Positions 22,700-35,685 of a stretch of 64,000 bases of DNA are shown one piece after another (position 1 is the first letter of the stretch; each line of letters opens with the position of its first letter). The notes beneath the pieces are model-generated. The model made no database searches. It was not told where the DNA came from and saw only the letters and a program-made list of their open reading frames with translations. Position numbers and translations under genes: made by a program. The stretch is from Cavia porcellus (Eukaryota; Chordata; Mammalia; Rodentia; Caviidae), in contig NW_026947485.1 of NCBI RefSeq assembly GCF_034190915.1, forward strand, positions 36,345,519 through 36,409,518, given 5' to 3'.

Positions 22700-25600
22700 A
22701 ACCACACTGAGCTTCCCCAGGACACAGGACCATGTGAGTCTAAGGCAGATGTGGCCACCTTAGAAGCTGAGTCTTGAGGTAAACATCACTGCTAATCCTC
22801 AGGGTGCTCTGCCTCTGTTAGCTGCTTGAGCAGAGCATGAAATGGTGCTTGCCAAGTGACCAGCAGTGCCCAGTGCCATTAGTAATCAGTCAAAGTTAGT
22901 CCACTGGATAATTATTGATGGTTATTACCATCTGCATCAGTTTGCAACAGTAGTTTGTGACTGTGGGTTTGGTGGTCACAGCATGATCTTTGGGCCCTTG
23001 CTGAGGCATTCATCTTGTCAACAGTCAGTGGCTCAGGAAAGAATGTGAGTCTCTCTCTCCAGTGCATCCCTGGGCCTGGGAGGGATCTAAGCCCGAAGGA
23101 GAAACCTGGCCACACTTCTCACTATGCTGTTGGGATGTTGACTGGGGTTCACCATGAGCCCCTTGTACTTGGTAGAATATAGAGCAGCAGGGAAATGTCA
23201 TCCCATGGAAAGCAACAACCAACCCACCCATCCCACTGCAGGCATCACCGGTCACAACTCCGGGGGAGGGGAAGGGAAAGGAAGTGCCCTTTTCATTCAG
23301 CATGTTAGATAGTCTACGAGGTATCCATTTGAGCTGATGCACAATGAATATCTTGCAGCAGGGAACCAGCACTCACTTTTTGTCACCACAAGCTCAGTCT
23401 TGGCAGGCCAACATCCCTTCCTTCCAGCTGGTTCCCTTGCCCCCAGCCCAGCCCCACCCAGCTGAGCCTCTGGGCTCCTTCTCTTACCCCCAGGCACCCT
23501 AGGTGTGCCAGCATCAAGAAAAGAGACATTTCCCTTAGGTAATATTTGTACAGTGCAGGCAGAGTGAGTTGCAGAGGCCAGGCTGAGAGCTGTGATATGG
23601 GGGCATGTGGAAACTAGTGGATGGGAGGAACATGTACATGTATCACCTAGAGCCTGACTCAAGCCTTCTCCTGGGGCTGAGGAGGCAGCTGCACTTTTCT
23701 GGAGTGTTTCTGCAGGTGGTGTGACACTGAGGATACCCAGATGGTGCCTAGGTCATTCTGGATGCTACACAGTGTCCCTGGAAATTTTGTGAGCAAGTTA
23801 CTGGGGAGAGAGTACCCCTTTCTGTTTTTCATTTCAGCTTGCTCCTGTGACATCTTCTCTAAGAAAGTTTTATACTTATTGTCTCTAAGGCCTTAAACCT
23901 GTTATATCTGGTTATAATCTCTCCCAGAGCCAAGCCCCATGCCCAGTGGTCCTCACATCCAGCTGGTGGACCTGAGGTAGGAGGTGTGGGCCAGGTCAGG
24001 GAGCATCTCATCCTGCTGCCCTCTGACATCTCCCATAAAAGGCTCCCTTTGTACAGCTCTCCCCTAAAACCAGGAGCCTTACTGATGTTATGATGGAGAT
24101 GTGGAGGGGTGGGTGACCGCAGGGTGGAGGGAGAGTGACATGGGCCTGGAGGATCAGAAATGCAGCTGAGAAGGTGGCTCAAAATAGCTCGTGGAGAACA
24201 GGCTTCTGCTTGACAGGCTGACAAGGCTGTGCCTGGAGCCAAACGCTCCTCTTTGAATGCTCTGTCTCCTTCTAATTATGGATCTGTCAGGAGGAAGAGA
24301 AGCCAGAGCCTACCCGACCCCCGTGACCCCTTCACTTAACGTGGAAATGTGGAAGTAAAACTCAGTCCCCATTAGCAGGGTCAGAGCCTAAGAGAAAATG
24401 TGCTGCTAGGCCAAAGCGAGGAGACAGTTCAAAGGTGCCCCTCTGTCCCTGTGCTGCCCTGCCCCTTCCATGGCAGAGGAAGTCTTCCCAGTGCCCCTCA
24501 CCCTTGCTGGTTTCCTGCCAGGTAATGGGAGAGCTCACTTGGGTTCCCATCACGGGCAGGTGACCCTGTGTGCTCAGAGCCTAACTGGAAGACCTAGGAT
24601 CCACTCTTCCTCCCAAGGTGGGTGAGGAGGCTGGGGACAGAAGAGTTGCTAGAAATCTCTCGGCCAGTCAGGGACTGGCTTCATGTCCCTTCATGTAGAA
24701 TGAAATGGGCTACACACTCTGATCTCTTTTTAAGAGAACTGTCAACTTATATATAGCAATGTATAGAATTTAAATTCAGTATAATTTGATAAGCAAACAA
24801 TACAGATTAGAGTTTTACCTTTCTCACAAAGTACTGTATTCAAATGTGTCAACAAACCTACAAAGAGTGGGCCCTCTGTGCAGGTATTGAGTGAGTGTCA
24901 TACCCTCCTAAGTGCCGTGTTGTTAGGGTAACTGATGAAATGTGTCCAGGCAAACAGAGTTCATAGGATCTCATTGCAGAAGAATTTACCACTTCAGAAG
25001 ATTTGGGGGTAGGGCTGACAATGGGAAATCAAGAGAATTTGAAAATGCATGATTGTGACCTGCCTGTGCCTTCAGCTAAGAGTTTAATGTGCATATATAC
25101 ACATACACAACACCTACGTGTATGTAAAAATTATATATATTTAATATATATATTAAATTTGCACAATTGACCTATCTGTAATTGTTAGAAAGCAACTTTC
25201 CCCAAAAGTGTCAAACTATGGGATGCTCCAGGTAGACCTCAGGGGCCATCTTTGGATGGCAGATTTAGAAACTGGGCTTCCTCACTCCCCTCCTGCCACA
25301 AAACCCCGTGGCAGCCTCTGTCCCAGCACTGGCGCAGACACTGTGGAGAACAACATCAATGTGCTGCTTGCCTCCGGGGAGCTACCGTCTCAGGCAGGAA
25401 ACAGACAATAAATAACTAGTTGAAATTTCAGGTTGCATTATAAAAAAATTATGGGACCACACAAAAGAATAGAGATGTCTTAGGCAAGGTGGAGCCATCC
25501 GAGTTGAGAGAGTCAGGGAAGGCCTCTCTGAGGAGAGTGTGTTTGAGAAAGAGGCCTGCCAGGGGGAGGAAAGCCATGGGACATTCTGGGAAATCATCCA

Positions 25601-25743
25601 GGGGACACAGCAGTCCTGAGGCAGAGGATGGGCATGTAGGTGCAGCAGGGAGGAGACATGGCAGAGAACATGGACAGCAGGCAGCTTGTCACATAGCCAT
25701 GGGACATGGAGGCTAGTAGCAATCTAGTCTAAGATGTTAGTAG
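22700..25743. other. Intron, nothing firm
   Basis: No exon or named repeat was seen. 25088-25160 is an AT-rich, partly palindromic tatatat run. Several open frames on the minus strand (e.g. 23859-24242) are proline/serine-rich by composition and look like chance. Confidence 0.45.
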
Positions 25744-26243
25744 TGTTAGTCTGTGTTCTGTGGAGAAGCAAAAATAATATGTATGCTTTTATAGCAGGTA
25801 GATATATAAATATATACACATGTATATGTATCACAGTGTATATGCATACACATGCATGCATGCAAGCAATATTGGTACACACACATATACACATACATTT
25901 AATATAAAGTTTATTCTGTGACATTATGGAGGCTGAGAGGCCCCCAAATCTGCGCTGGCAAGCTGGGGAAACAAAGAAGTTTTAGTTTGAGTCCAAGTGT
26001 GAAAACAGGAGAAGACCAGTGTCGATGCTTGAAAACAATCAGACAGAGGAGAAATTCTCCCTTCCTCTCCCTTTTTGTTCTGTTCAGGCCATCAATGACT
26101 TAGATGATCCCCACCCCCATCTTGTTTACTCATGTGCATGCTGAACCCCATATAGAAATACCATTACAGACACCCAGAATAGCATCAAACAAACACCTGG
26201 GCACCTGTGGCCCAGTCAAGTTGGCATATAAAATTAACCACCA
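25744..26243 (-). mobile_element. ERVL-type LTR (MLT2-like), antisense
   Basis: The + strand starts tgttagtctgtgttctgtgg, the reverse of an end like ...ctgactaaca, and finishes caagttggcatataaaatta, the reverse of a tgtcaacttg start. 25800-25900 carries a degenerate (TATACA)n tract where MLT2 LTRs have their usual tatata/caca stretch. Confidence 0.6.
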
Positions 26244-26259
26244 AAAAAGGGAATTTATG

Positions 26260-26390
26260 AACAAGTGTGGTGGTGCACACACTTTTAATACCAGCATTTG
26301 AGAGGCTGAGGCAGGAGGATCACTGTGAGTTTGAGGCTACCTGGCTACATAGTGAGATCCTGTCTCAAAAAATTAAAAAACAAACAAAAG
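26260..26390 (+). mobile_element. B1-type SINE without the internal duplication
   Basis: acaagtgtggtggtgcacac, gagaggctgaggcaggagga, tcactgtgagtttgaggcta, ggctacatagtgagatcctg and an A-rich tail. The 29-bp duplicated block seen in other B1 copies here is absent, so it belongs to an older (proto-B1-like) subtype. Confidence 0.85.
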
Positions 26391-26579
26391 GTGTTTCACT
26401 TCCAGGTATGTAAAAGAGAAAAGAAATGAGCAGGGGAAAAGCAAGGGCTGCTGGTCCTCAGAGTCACCTTCTGGGGCATCCACTTCCCCAGGCTTAGGGC
26501 ATTCCTCATGGCCCGTGTCCACCCCTTCCCTTTTCCATGACTGTATTTAATATCCAAGTATGACTTGCAGGACTTAGTT

Positions 26580-26992
26580 GTAATTGTTTCCTAGGCTGCT
26601 GGGACGAAGGACCTTGAACTGGGTGGCTTGAAACATTAGAGATTTATTTTCCTTCTTACCATTCTGGGGGCTAAAAATGTGAAACTAAGGTAGAGGCAGG
26701 GCTATGCCCCCAACTCTAGGTGCAGTGCAGTCTTTCCTGGCCCTTCCCTGGCTTCCGGGTTCACTGCTGTCCTTGGCACTCCATGGTTTGTACCTGCATC
26801 ACTCCAATGTTTGCTTCCACTCTCTCAACATGTTTTCCTCTTCTTAGAAGGAATCCAGTAATACTAGATTAGCTCCCTCCCTAACACCCTCATCTTTCCT
26901 GATTATACTTCTTTTTTCCAAACAGTCGTGTTCACAGGTTCTGCAGTCAGGGCTTCTTATCAACTTGGGGGACACCATTCAACCAGTAACAC
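26580..26992 (-). mobile_element. MLT1-type LTR (antisense)
   Basis: taattgtttcctaggctgct, ttgaactgggtggcttgaaa, attagagatttattttcctt and the far end attcaaccagtaaca match the reverse of MLT1 (taagccacccagt ... taca end; start tgtt...gaat). Confidence 0.8.
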
Positions 26993-29900
26993 TTGTCTTC
27001 CTGGCATTCCCTTAGGAGCCAGAGACACAACCACAGGGACCAGGGTTATTAAATAGCAGGAACGGCTGTCCTCTTTCAGTTATTAACAAACTCACCAACT
27101 GTAGATGACTGGGAACCTGGAAACTTCTTGGAAGTTCTGAAGCACGCTTGTGCACATCTCCAGTCCAGAGAGTTTTAAACCTGGAGGCCACTTGGTGGGT
27201 AAGCTAGAACCAGAGTGGACTTTGCTTTCTTCAGCTCCTGAGTGGAGCTAAAATTTGCAGGGCCAGGTTGAGAGTCCTGGAGGTGAAGGCAGGTGGGACA
27301 GGTGTGTGACTTCCTGTACAAAAGGTTTTTGGCAATTTTCCAGTCAGGAGACCCTGCCAGAGATTCAGGTGAAGAAAGAGAGGCTGGTGTCTGTTTTGTG
27401 CTCTGTCAGAGATGGTGCGGTGGTGGGGTAGGGAGTGTCGATTTTCATCTTCTCCTGAGGAATATAAGAAAGAGCCATCAAGTAGAATCTTTATGCTGTC
27501 ACTTGGCATTCAGACCTCTTTCTACGATTCTTAGATTCTTCTATTTTACAAAATTCAGTTCTCATCCATGGTCCCATAGTCTCATGTCCCTACCCCACTA
27601 CAACACCTGGAGGATCCTTCTAGAATAAACTGGCTTCAGGCATGCCTCCCATTTGCCCTGTGGAAAGGTCGTTTATTCTGCAAAATGACTTTAAACTTAT
27701 CTGAAGGGGCTCTCCAATTTGCAGCATTTTTAATAGCCAAATCTCATTTCTTTCCCAGCGCAAAGAAGAGAGAGATTTATTCTGGCCAGTTTATCCTAAG
27801 TAAATTTCGGATATCTTGGTTTTACATTTTAACGAGAAACAAGCACTTTATAATAACTGCTCAGATTAAACTCCAACATACTCTCAAACCATTAACCTGA
27901 AGGAATTGTAACGATAAATTAAACATATTAATGAAGCTGTACTACAAGCTCAAAATTTGTTAGGTAAATTGTAGCATTATTAACAGCCAACTAGACTTAT
28001 CACAGTCTATCACTGAGGGGAAGTGAAGTAAAACAGTGATTACATGATGGAATAAAAACAGAATAAATAAAAAGAGAAATGATTGTTACCAAGAAATGCA
28101 AATCTGCTAAGGACATTTTCATATGGGTGTCAGGCCTGAGGATTTTTAAACCCTTTTTCTCTCACACTGCCCCCTCGCGCCTTTCAGTTTTTTCCTCCTC
28201 ATCGCTTTCTGTCCATTTCCTTCACTCTCCTCTTGGAAGAATCTCAGCATCTTGCTTGGTACTTTACTAGTCTGTGTCCTTGTCTGCAATTCTCCATTCA
28301 CTTTTTAGAGAGAAGTTCATTTCTGGAAACACCGCAGATCTCTCCAGGGCCCTCGTTACACATTGTTTGCCTGTCTGGTTGTCTTAGTGTGGCTCAGCAC
28401 AGTTCCAGCAATGTCCCAGTCCTGAGGCAGATGTTAGCATTATTTACATCAGAATTAGCTTCTACCTTATATAGCATCACATATGCTATGCTTGGTGAAG
28501 CTATGGCCAAATAAAGCACTCCTTCCCCAGAAGCTGGGCTATGTGCCTTACAGCCACACAGATACCCAAGGATAATAATTAATAATAAGAATAAGAATAA
28601 ATGCACCTGTGTTGTTTTTTGTCATGAGAGATTGTGAGATAATATCAGATTTCTCCACCTTGGGTTCAGATCTTTTGCAAAATCTGGAAGAGTGGTCAAA
28701 ATTTAAGGATGATACCCACTCTAGTGGCCTAGCAGGGGCACATTCCTCCATGGCCCAGGAAAGTCCCACCAGAAGGGTAGCTGGGACAGTTGCACTCTAT
28801 GCAGCAGGGTCTTTGGATAGCATGGGGACTCAGAAGACCTGCTTTGTGGGGAGAATCTGCCTGAATTGGTCCTGAGAGGTCTCAGATGAATCCAGGTCGG
28901 CCTCTGGAATGGAAGTTTGCTGTTGAAGGTTTTGCTCTTACTGCTCCCCCAGGTTTGAGGTGATAATGCCTAAACTCTCAGGTCATTCTGATTCAGAGGA
29001 GAGGATGCCCATGCAGTCCAGTTTGTGAAATTAAGATATAGGAGACCATATAATACCATGGTCATTATTGCTGCTCCTCAGCAGGCACACATCTTTATTT
29101 TGTGTGAAGTATTAAGTAAATAGTAGTGATTCCTGCTATCAGCTCTTCTCCTCTCCTACCAAGCATAAACAAATTTGGATGACTCTCCAATCTCGGAGCT
29201 GGGTGATCAGAGAGGAGGGAACATAGGACAGAAGAAAGAGATGAAAGGTTGTTTGGGGAAGATTGGCCGCTGCCAGAGTGGGGAGATACTTTCATTCTCT
29301 GTCCTGCTGACTGAACATCTGTCTATGAGATTGGTCAACTTGATCTAGTTGGTGGGAGCATGAGAAGCCAGTAGTTGGAGTAGAGAATTGCTCAATCTTG
29401 GGAGCATAACCAATGCCAAACAAGTATAAGGAACACTGCAATGGTAAGGTCCCCAAACCCTGGAACCTTCTCCTGTCCTGAGCCTTGTGTGTCTACCAAG
29501 GCATCCATGCATTGGGTTCCATGAATCATGCACTGGCTCCCAGCAGGGTGTGTGTGCAGGTGATTTATAGCCAGGTGAGAATGAGAGGGAGGGAGGGCTG
29601 GACAAGGTGAACTCGTGGGAAGCACAGCTCAATGGCCGGCTGAGTTATGAGTCTCTCCTTCCATACATCTCTTCCCTCCATGAATTTCCACTATGTTACT
29701 TGTATATTTCATCAGTGCCAGAGGAGAATGCACCAATATGAATGGGTCCCCTCCCTGAACCTTGTGTTTCTGATCCTAACGATTCTCCGGTTTACATTGT
29801 CTGGAGGGGACCCAGAGCAATAAGGGGTCAACTGTCTCATGTAACCTGAATAGACCTATCCATTGTAGGAAGCAGGACTTCAGGACAGCAGTATCGATGG

Positions 29901-31555
29901 ATCTCTAATGTCCTGTTCCTCCTAAGCATGTCTGCTTGGGTCAGAGTAGCCCACTGGTCTTCTAACCTCCAAAGTGAAACAAGTCATAATAGTTTTAGAA
30001 TGTATGTGGCACGTGAGGTCCTCATGCAGAGGGGATGAGTTTCCACTAAGTGGAGCAATAGTAGCAGAGTGACTCTGCCTTCCAAGGACAGGCACTGTTT
30101 CGAGTTGGAGGCTGGAAAGCAGTGGCCCTGAGAAGCTGAAATGGCGTGAGAGCTACTCGCTGGGAGGAAACAGTGGTTCAGGAGACTCGACCATGCTACC
30201 TTCTTGCTGTGTGATATACACATCCCTTGATCCCTATTGCAATATCCAGGAGAATGGACATAAATCAGGGATAAATTTAGGGATATAAAACTCAAGTCTT
30301 TGTCTGATTTCCAGACCTAATGCTAATAATGTCTCAGACCAAAGAACCTGCCTGCAAAGACATCCAGATTCCTCTCATGTGTTCTTTTTGCAACCATTTT
30401 CCTCTCTATTTCTTTTGATTGCATTCTTCCTTGCAGTGATGCTACTATGACTGTGCCTGACTCTGTGATTGGGAAAAAACAGGCATGGAAACTAACAGCT
30501 GAGCTTTCAGACCTTCTGCTCCTTGCCACCGTCTTCCAGAAGTAATTTTAGGGCTTGCTCTTCCTCCTTCTTCCCCCATGGCTTCCTTTACTCTGCATAC
30601 TCAAGTAAGGCAGCTCCCAGGGACTTGGGACTGTCCTAGGAGACTGGCTTTCTGCATACAGTCCCCACCCTCAGCTTAACACTTGCACCTTGGCTCTCTT
30701 TTGAGGGCTCTGTGTTCCTCCCCAGCTCCAGTCACTGCAATATCTCTAAAATCTTAACTTGAATGTTCACCAAACTGCAACATCTATCCCCCAGGGCAGC
30801 CTCCTGCCTGTCTACCTGCCCACCTGCAAGTCTGTCTGCTCCTTTGGGCCAGCACAGCAAATGCACAGGCACCAACGTCTCAGCTCTGCACTGCTTGCAC
30901 AAGCCCTTCCAGGGCATGAGCAAAGTGCAGAGCAGATGCCGAGGGTGAGCCACTGTCCGCTGTTCTTGAGAGTTGCTCATTCCCTGGGTCAGGGAATGTG
31001 TATGGAGACTGTCACAGCCGGCCCAGTAAGCATCCAAGAGGTTGTCACTGGCGTCTCCCTGGGAATTGGACCATGATTTCTTTTTTTTTTTTTAAGCCTG
31101 CCTAGAATTCAGACACGCTAGGGTAACTGTAGATCTTACGTTTGCATACACCCTGGCTTTGACATCCTTGCCTTCAGCAGCTTGGCAGATAGAAAAATAA
31201 CAGTTTGTTTTGTGTGTGATCAGAGCTAACTTAACCAACTTCTGTCAGGCTCTCCTTTTTGTCAAGACAAAGAGCTGGAAGGAGGCGAGAGCATCACAGG
31301 CACAGATGAGGGGGCAGCCAGGTGAGGAGAGACAGTGAGAGAGAAAGAAGTGTTGGAGGAAATCTAGGGAGCACAGAGGGAGTGGAGGCATGAGGTCCTC
31401 CTACTGCTCAAGAAAAGTTGTGGGAAAGGTAGCTGGGGAAGGGCGTGCCAGGAACAGAGTGCAGAACTAGGAGATTTTGGCAACAAGTGACACATTCTGT
31501 CACTGGCACTTGCTCAGGTCACCCTTGTGTCCCCTGCCCCTGCAACAGTCATTTC
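26993..31555. other. Intron, unassigned; AT-rich possible conserved element at 27690-28010
   Basis: No exon or named repeat over 4.5 kb. The part 27690-28010 is AT-rich and unique-looking, with homeodomain-type cores (gataaattaaacatattaat). A 12-nt T run sits at 31082-31093. Confidence 0.45.
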
Positions 31556-31712
31556 AAACTTTAGAAAGCATCAAGATCCCTGGAAGGGTTAATAAATACA
31601 GACTGCTGGTTCCATCTCTTGAGGTTCTGACCCAGCAGTACTGGAGAACTGACATTTCAAACAAGTTTCCAGGTGCTGCCGGACAAGAACCCACACTCTG
31701 AGACCCACTGCC
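31556..31712. mobile_element. MER5A-type hAT MITE
   Basis: caaactttagaaagcatcaa, gatccctggaagggtta, aacaagtttccaggtgctgc and ctctgagacccactg match the MER5A order, same orientation as the copy at 22537. Confidence 0.82.
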
Positions 31713-31927
31713 TAGAGGTGCCTGCAGCTGGGCTCCTAACCTCTTCTTATCCAGGAAGCCCCAACGGCTGCACCTCAATGGCTTTCATACAGTGGCCACT
31801 CAAAGAGGTACCTCTATTCAATCCAAAAGGCAGTTCCATTCTTTGGGAAGACGTCTCAATTCCATCCTTGCTCTCCTTTCTCCAGTCAGGAGGTGAAAAG
31901 CGAATGCAGCCTCTTTGCTTTGTGGGA

Positions 31928-32352
31928 TGTTGTGGGATGAATCACATTTTTCCTAAAAGAAATGTTGAAACCTTAACTTCTGTTACCCAAGTATGGGGCC
32001 TGATTTGGAAGTAGACTCTTTGCAGATGGAATAAAGTTAAAATGAAGTTAGACTGGATTAGAGTATCTTTGTAAGAGCAAGGAATGGGAAATTTAGACAA
32101 AGACACTAGGAAGGAGCCCTGTGAAAATGCTGGCAGAGATTGGAGCGATGCTCCCATAGCCAAAGGACACCAAGGATTGTCAGCAGGTCTCAGGAGCTAG
32201 GAAAATACTCTTCCTTGGGGTCTTCAGAGAAGTGTTGCCCTATTGATGCCTTGACTTCAGACTTCTAACCCCCAGCACTGTGAGAGAATAAAGTTCTGTT
32301 GTTTTTAAGCCACCCAGTTCAGGACAATGTCATGGCAGCCCTAGATATCTGG
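31928..32352 (+). mobile_element. MLT1-type LTR (sense)
   Basis: Starts tgttgtgggatgaatcacat and contains aaatgttgaaaccttaactt, ggagccctgtgaaaatgctg, gtgagagaataaagttctgt and ttaagccacccagttcagga, then gtcatggcagccctaga. It carries a sense AATAAA (32287-32292). Confidence 0.88.
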
Positions 32353-32869
32353 TACCCAGGCCTCCCAGGTTTTGTTGTATTGTTGGCTTAGAAGTATCAC
32401 ATGACCACTTCGGGAGGATCTGGTGTTGTGCTGCTTTTCAAGCCCTATCCCTCAGGCTTGTCCTGGGTGCAACCTCATGTCATTTGACTATGGAAGCTTC
32501 CAGTGGAGCAGACAGTCATAGGTAGAGGGAAGGAGGGATGAGTAGCAGTGTAGTAGGGATATGAAAGCTGGTTGGGATGGCAGCTCTGGGCAGTGTGACC
32601 TTAAGGCACATTAAACTCATTGATCTCAGGACACTAGGAAACTGGTATAAACAGAAAAGTGACTGCTTAAGAATTTGGAGTTGAAGCTTTGAGATGGAAT
32701 AGAGCAGAAATGATATTGCTGAAGAGGAGGAACCAGGCACAGGGAATTACAAATCATATGGGGTCCGGGAACAGGTCTAGGCATAGCCCTCTTCACAGCA
32801 CTCAGGTAGCATCTTTCCCTGTTTCTCAGTTTGGGGTTTCTTGGGCACCGCATGCCAGTCATTTTATAT

Positions 32870-32985
32870 GAAATGCAAGTTCCTTGGTCCCAACTCAGCT
32901 CTGCTGATGGAGCATTAGAGTGGTCAGGGCCTGGGAAAATGCATTTTCACAAACTCCAAGGGCAGGTTTAATGCCTGCGTTTGAA
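32870..32985. mobile_element. MER5-type MITE fragment
   Basis: gaaatgcaagttccttggtc, ctctgctgatggagcat and aaatgcattttcacaaactc follow the MER5A middle in the orientation opposite to the other two copies. Partial. Confidence 0.5.
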
Positions 32986-33260
32986 ACGATACTGCAGATG
33001 CTTTGCAAACATTGATAGGCTTCCCTCTTTCTGAATAAAATCAGAAGAGCAAGAGAGATAGAAAAGAGTAGGAAGAAGGACAGGGAGTTTTGGAAGAGGC
33101 TCGGACACCTCTCCTCCAGAACTTCTTGCCCAGGACCTCTGTCTGGGCCACCCTGAAGTGTGTGTGTACAAGCCTTCCCTCATTCCCACAGCTGGACCAC
33201 TTCTGACTGGTGGTGTGGGGCCAAGCACCACACGACCGGAGTCACCGGCCTGTTACAGCT

Positions 33261-33275
33261 CTGCCACCTACTGGC
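33261..33275 (-). promoter_or_regulatory. CTCF-like motif
   Basis: The minus strand reads CCAGTAGGTGGCAG, close to the CTCF core (CCACYAGRKGGCRS) with a G for C at the fourth base. Prediction only. Confidence 0.4.
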
Positions 33276-33342
33276 AGTACGAAGAGAAGCTGTATTCAGT
33301 GTAGCAGCCACAATGGTTAAAGAGCCAATCCAGAAAACAGAC

Positions 33343-33365
33343 ACAGACAGACAGACAGACAGACA

Positions 33366-33416
<51 letters not shown>
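33343..33416. repeat. Compound (GACA)n(CA)n microsatellite
   Basis: About six GACA units followed directly by about 24 CA units. Confidence 0.98.
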
Positions 33417-33419
<3 letters not shown>

Positions 33420-34429
33420 CAGATTTGCATGCATACACACAGCTACACGTTCACACCCCACTGACCAGGCCCTCTGGCGCTGGGTGGCCTGAGGCAGCAG
33501 CTGTGTGATCACCTGTTGTTACATTACAGCTCAGATGCATTAGATTTCTGCCTTCGGGGACAGATGAGGTTAGAGTGGGGGAGAAGAAGCAAGGAAAGCA
33601 AAGCAAAGCACATGATGATAAACAGAGGCTCTGAAGAGACTTTCTCCTCGCTCTTCCTTCATATTTTCTGATCAAAACCACAGGTGAGACCAATGTCAGT
33701 GAGAGTAGTAGAGATCCTCCTTTTGTGTGGGGTGGACTGATGTTCACCCTTCCTTGAACCTCTATCTTTGGGGGTTTTATACCTCAGTTTCCCTCTTAAT
33801 GAGCGATGAGGCTGCCAGGAGGTTAAGCCCAAGTGTAATGTCTGGTACTCAGAAGGAAGGAAATGGTGCACCTGCCTGACTAGGAAAGGTTCCAGCCCCC
33901 CAGGACTGTCCAGGGGGCTGTTACCCTCAGCCCCCCCCATACACACACACACCTGTCCTCCTCTCCACCCACCTGCAGGCCCACTTGTGTACGGATGAAC
34001 TTCTGATTTTGTCTCATCTCCACCACGGCATTATGACACAGCCAGCCACTCAGCCTTGAGTTTCATTGACTGAGTTATCTCAGGTCTTCACAGCCTTTAC
34101 CAGGAGTCAGATTCTCCTCGGTGAGAATCTCCCCGTCCAGCCTCCTTGGCTTCCTGCCCTCACTCTGCTGCCTCTTTCTTTCTCTCCACTCTCTGCTCTT
34201 GGCTCTCTCCTGTACCACTTTCTGAGGCTGCTGGACTGTGTAACTGAGCCACATGAGGGAGGCAACAAGCTTGGATGGTCCCTGAAGCAGGTATACAAGC
34301 AATGTGGTCCTATGTTCTGCTCACATTGCCCTACTTCGCTCTTGCCACACCCAACTAGACCACTATGAAAGGGAAGCAAATAGACACTGAATGCCACAGA
34401 AAAGAAGTGATCAAGGAAGGCACTGGATC
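33420..34429. other. Intron, nothing recognised
   Basis: Includes a short (CA)6 at 33941-33952 beside a C run, and a pyrimidine-rich stretch at 34130-34215. No exon or mobile element was identified. Confidence 0.5.
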
Positions 34430-34665
34430 CAACTCTACTGGATCACAGACCAGTAAATCCAGTCTAAGCAAGTCTTACCTAATCCAGTCCAATCCAATCT
34501 GCTCCAACCTAATTTGATCCAGTTCTACCCAGTCCTACTGAATCCAGTGCAATCTGACCAACTCAAATCAAACGTAATCCAATCCAAGCTAATCTAATTC
34601 CATCCAATCCAAACCAATAAAAACAATCCAATCCGATTAAACCCAACCCAATTAAATCGATCACA
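34430..34665. repeat. Degenerate TCCAA/AATCC-type tandem array
   Basis: Around 235 bp of repeated 5-mer words (atcca, tccaa, aatcc, and variants such as gtccaatccaatc, atccaatccaagc, atccaatccaaac) with many substitutions. The + strand is strikingly G-poor. It resembles an old pentanucleotide satellite and not a coding or SINE sequence. Confidence 0.85.
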
Positions 34666-35344
34666 ACACAAAATAATAATATAAACCCAAACAGCAAGCA
34701 GTTCTATAGCACACTAATTAATTATCTTACTCAACATTGGTAGAACTGGGGAGATGCATATTTAAGTAATGGGTTTTCCTATCCACTCCTGTCCCAAGTC
34801 CCTTACATCAGGGCTGTTAAGAGGAAATAAATGTTGTGACAACATGGTACAGGTAGCTGGCTCAAAATGGAGCTAAAATTGTCAGATGCATTTGGATAAT
34901 CATTATAGACCCAGGCTTTTGTATCTGATCTTTTGGAGGTCAGTGGTCTAAGGATTTTTATAAACCTGGTTCACTTTCCAGATGCAAGGACACACTGACA
35001 TAATATATCCTTTCCAAAGTCTAAGGTGCTAAACTCTAGTTAGTTGAGTGAATACTTTCATAGATGAGTATATTTTAATGTCTCAGCTTTGGATATTCTG
35101 AGAGTTTAGGGTCTCTACCCCTTAGCAGAGTAATCAGGGATTGCTAAAATAAAACACAGTCACTAAATCTGGCATACCAAGAATCTGTAATTGATCAAAT
35201 CAGTTTACATTAACAATATCACGGTTATCCAATACTCCAGTTGGAGAGCTTACTGCAGAGAAATTTATTATTCCTTTAAGCCAGACACCAAAGATGACTC
35301 CAAAAAAAAAAACTGGGTAAATATGGATAATCCAATATATAGAG
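34666..35344. other. Intron, nothing recognised
   Basis: AT-rich sequence with no exon and no repeat I can name. Confidence 0.5.
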
Positions 35345-35685
35345 GTCCCCAATATATGATGGTTCAATTTAAGATTCTTCAATTTTTGCTAGTGAGAAAG
35401 AGACACACACTCAGTAGAACTCCACATCAAATTTTGATTCTTTACCTGTTACTAAAGATTTCCAACCTGATCCTTCATGAGGCTGGACAGCAATAGCTGA
35501 GCCATCACTCCCAGTAGTCACTTGATCCCAAGAGGAAACAACTATTACTCTTGAGAGCATTCTGTCACCAAGCTATGATATTCAGAAGGTTAGATGTATT
35601 CAGTGCATTCTATCTTGTGATATTTTTTCAATTTATGATAGATTAATCAGTTTGTAACTCCATCATAAGTCAAAGAGCATCTGTA
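35345..35685. mobile_element. MITE-type DNA transposon (same family as 8515-8862)
   Basis: Starts ggtccccaatatatgatggt tcaatttaag and ends aactccatcataagtcaaag agcatctgtaa, with a middle agctatgatattcagaaggt. The ends ggt(c)cccaatatatgatgg and ccatcataag look like inverted-repeat remains. No coding capacity. Confidence 0.65.

Noticed and set aside
23859..24242. 127-codon open frame on the minus strand
   Set aside because: Pro/Ser/His-rich by composition, no homology recognised, no splice or poly(A) context.
34430..34665. CRISPR-like repeat array
   Set aside because: There are no fixed-length spacers and the period is about 5 bases; the DNA is mammalian. It is a degenerate tandem repeat.
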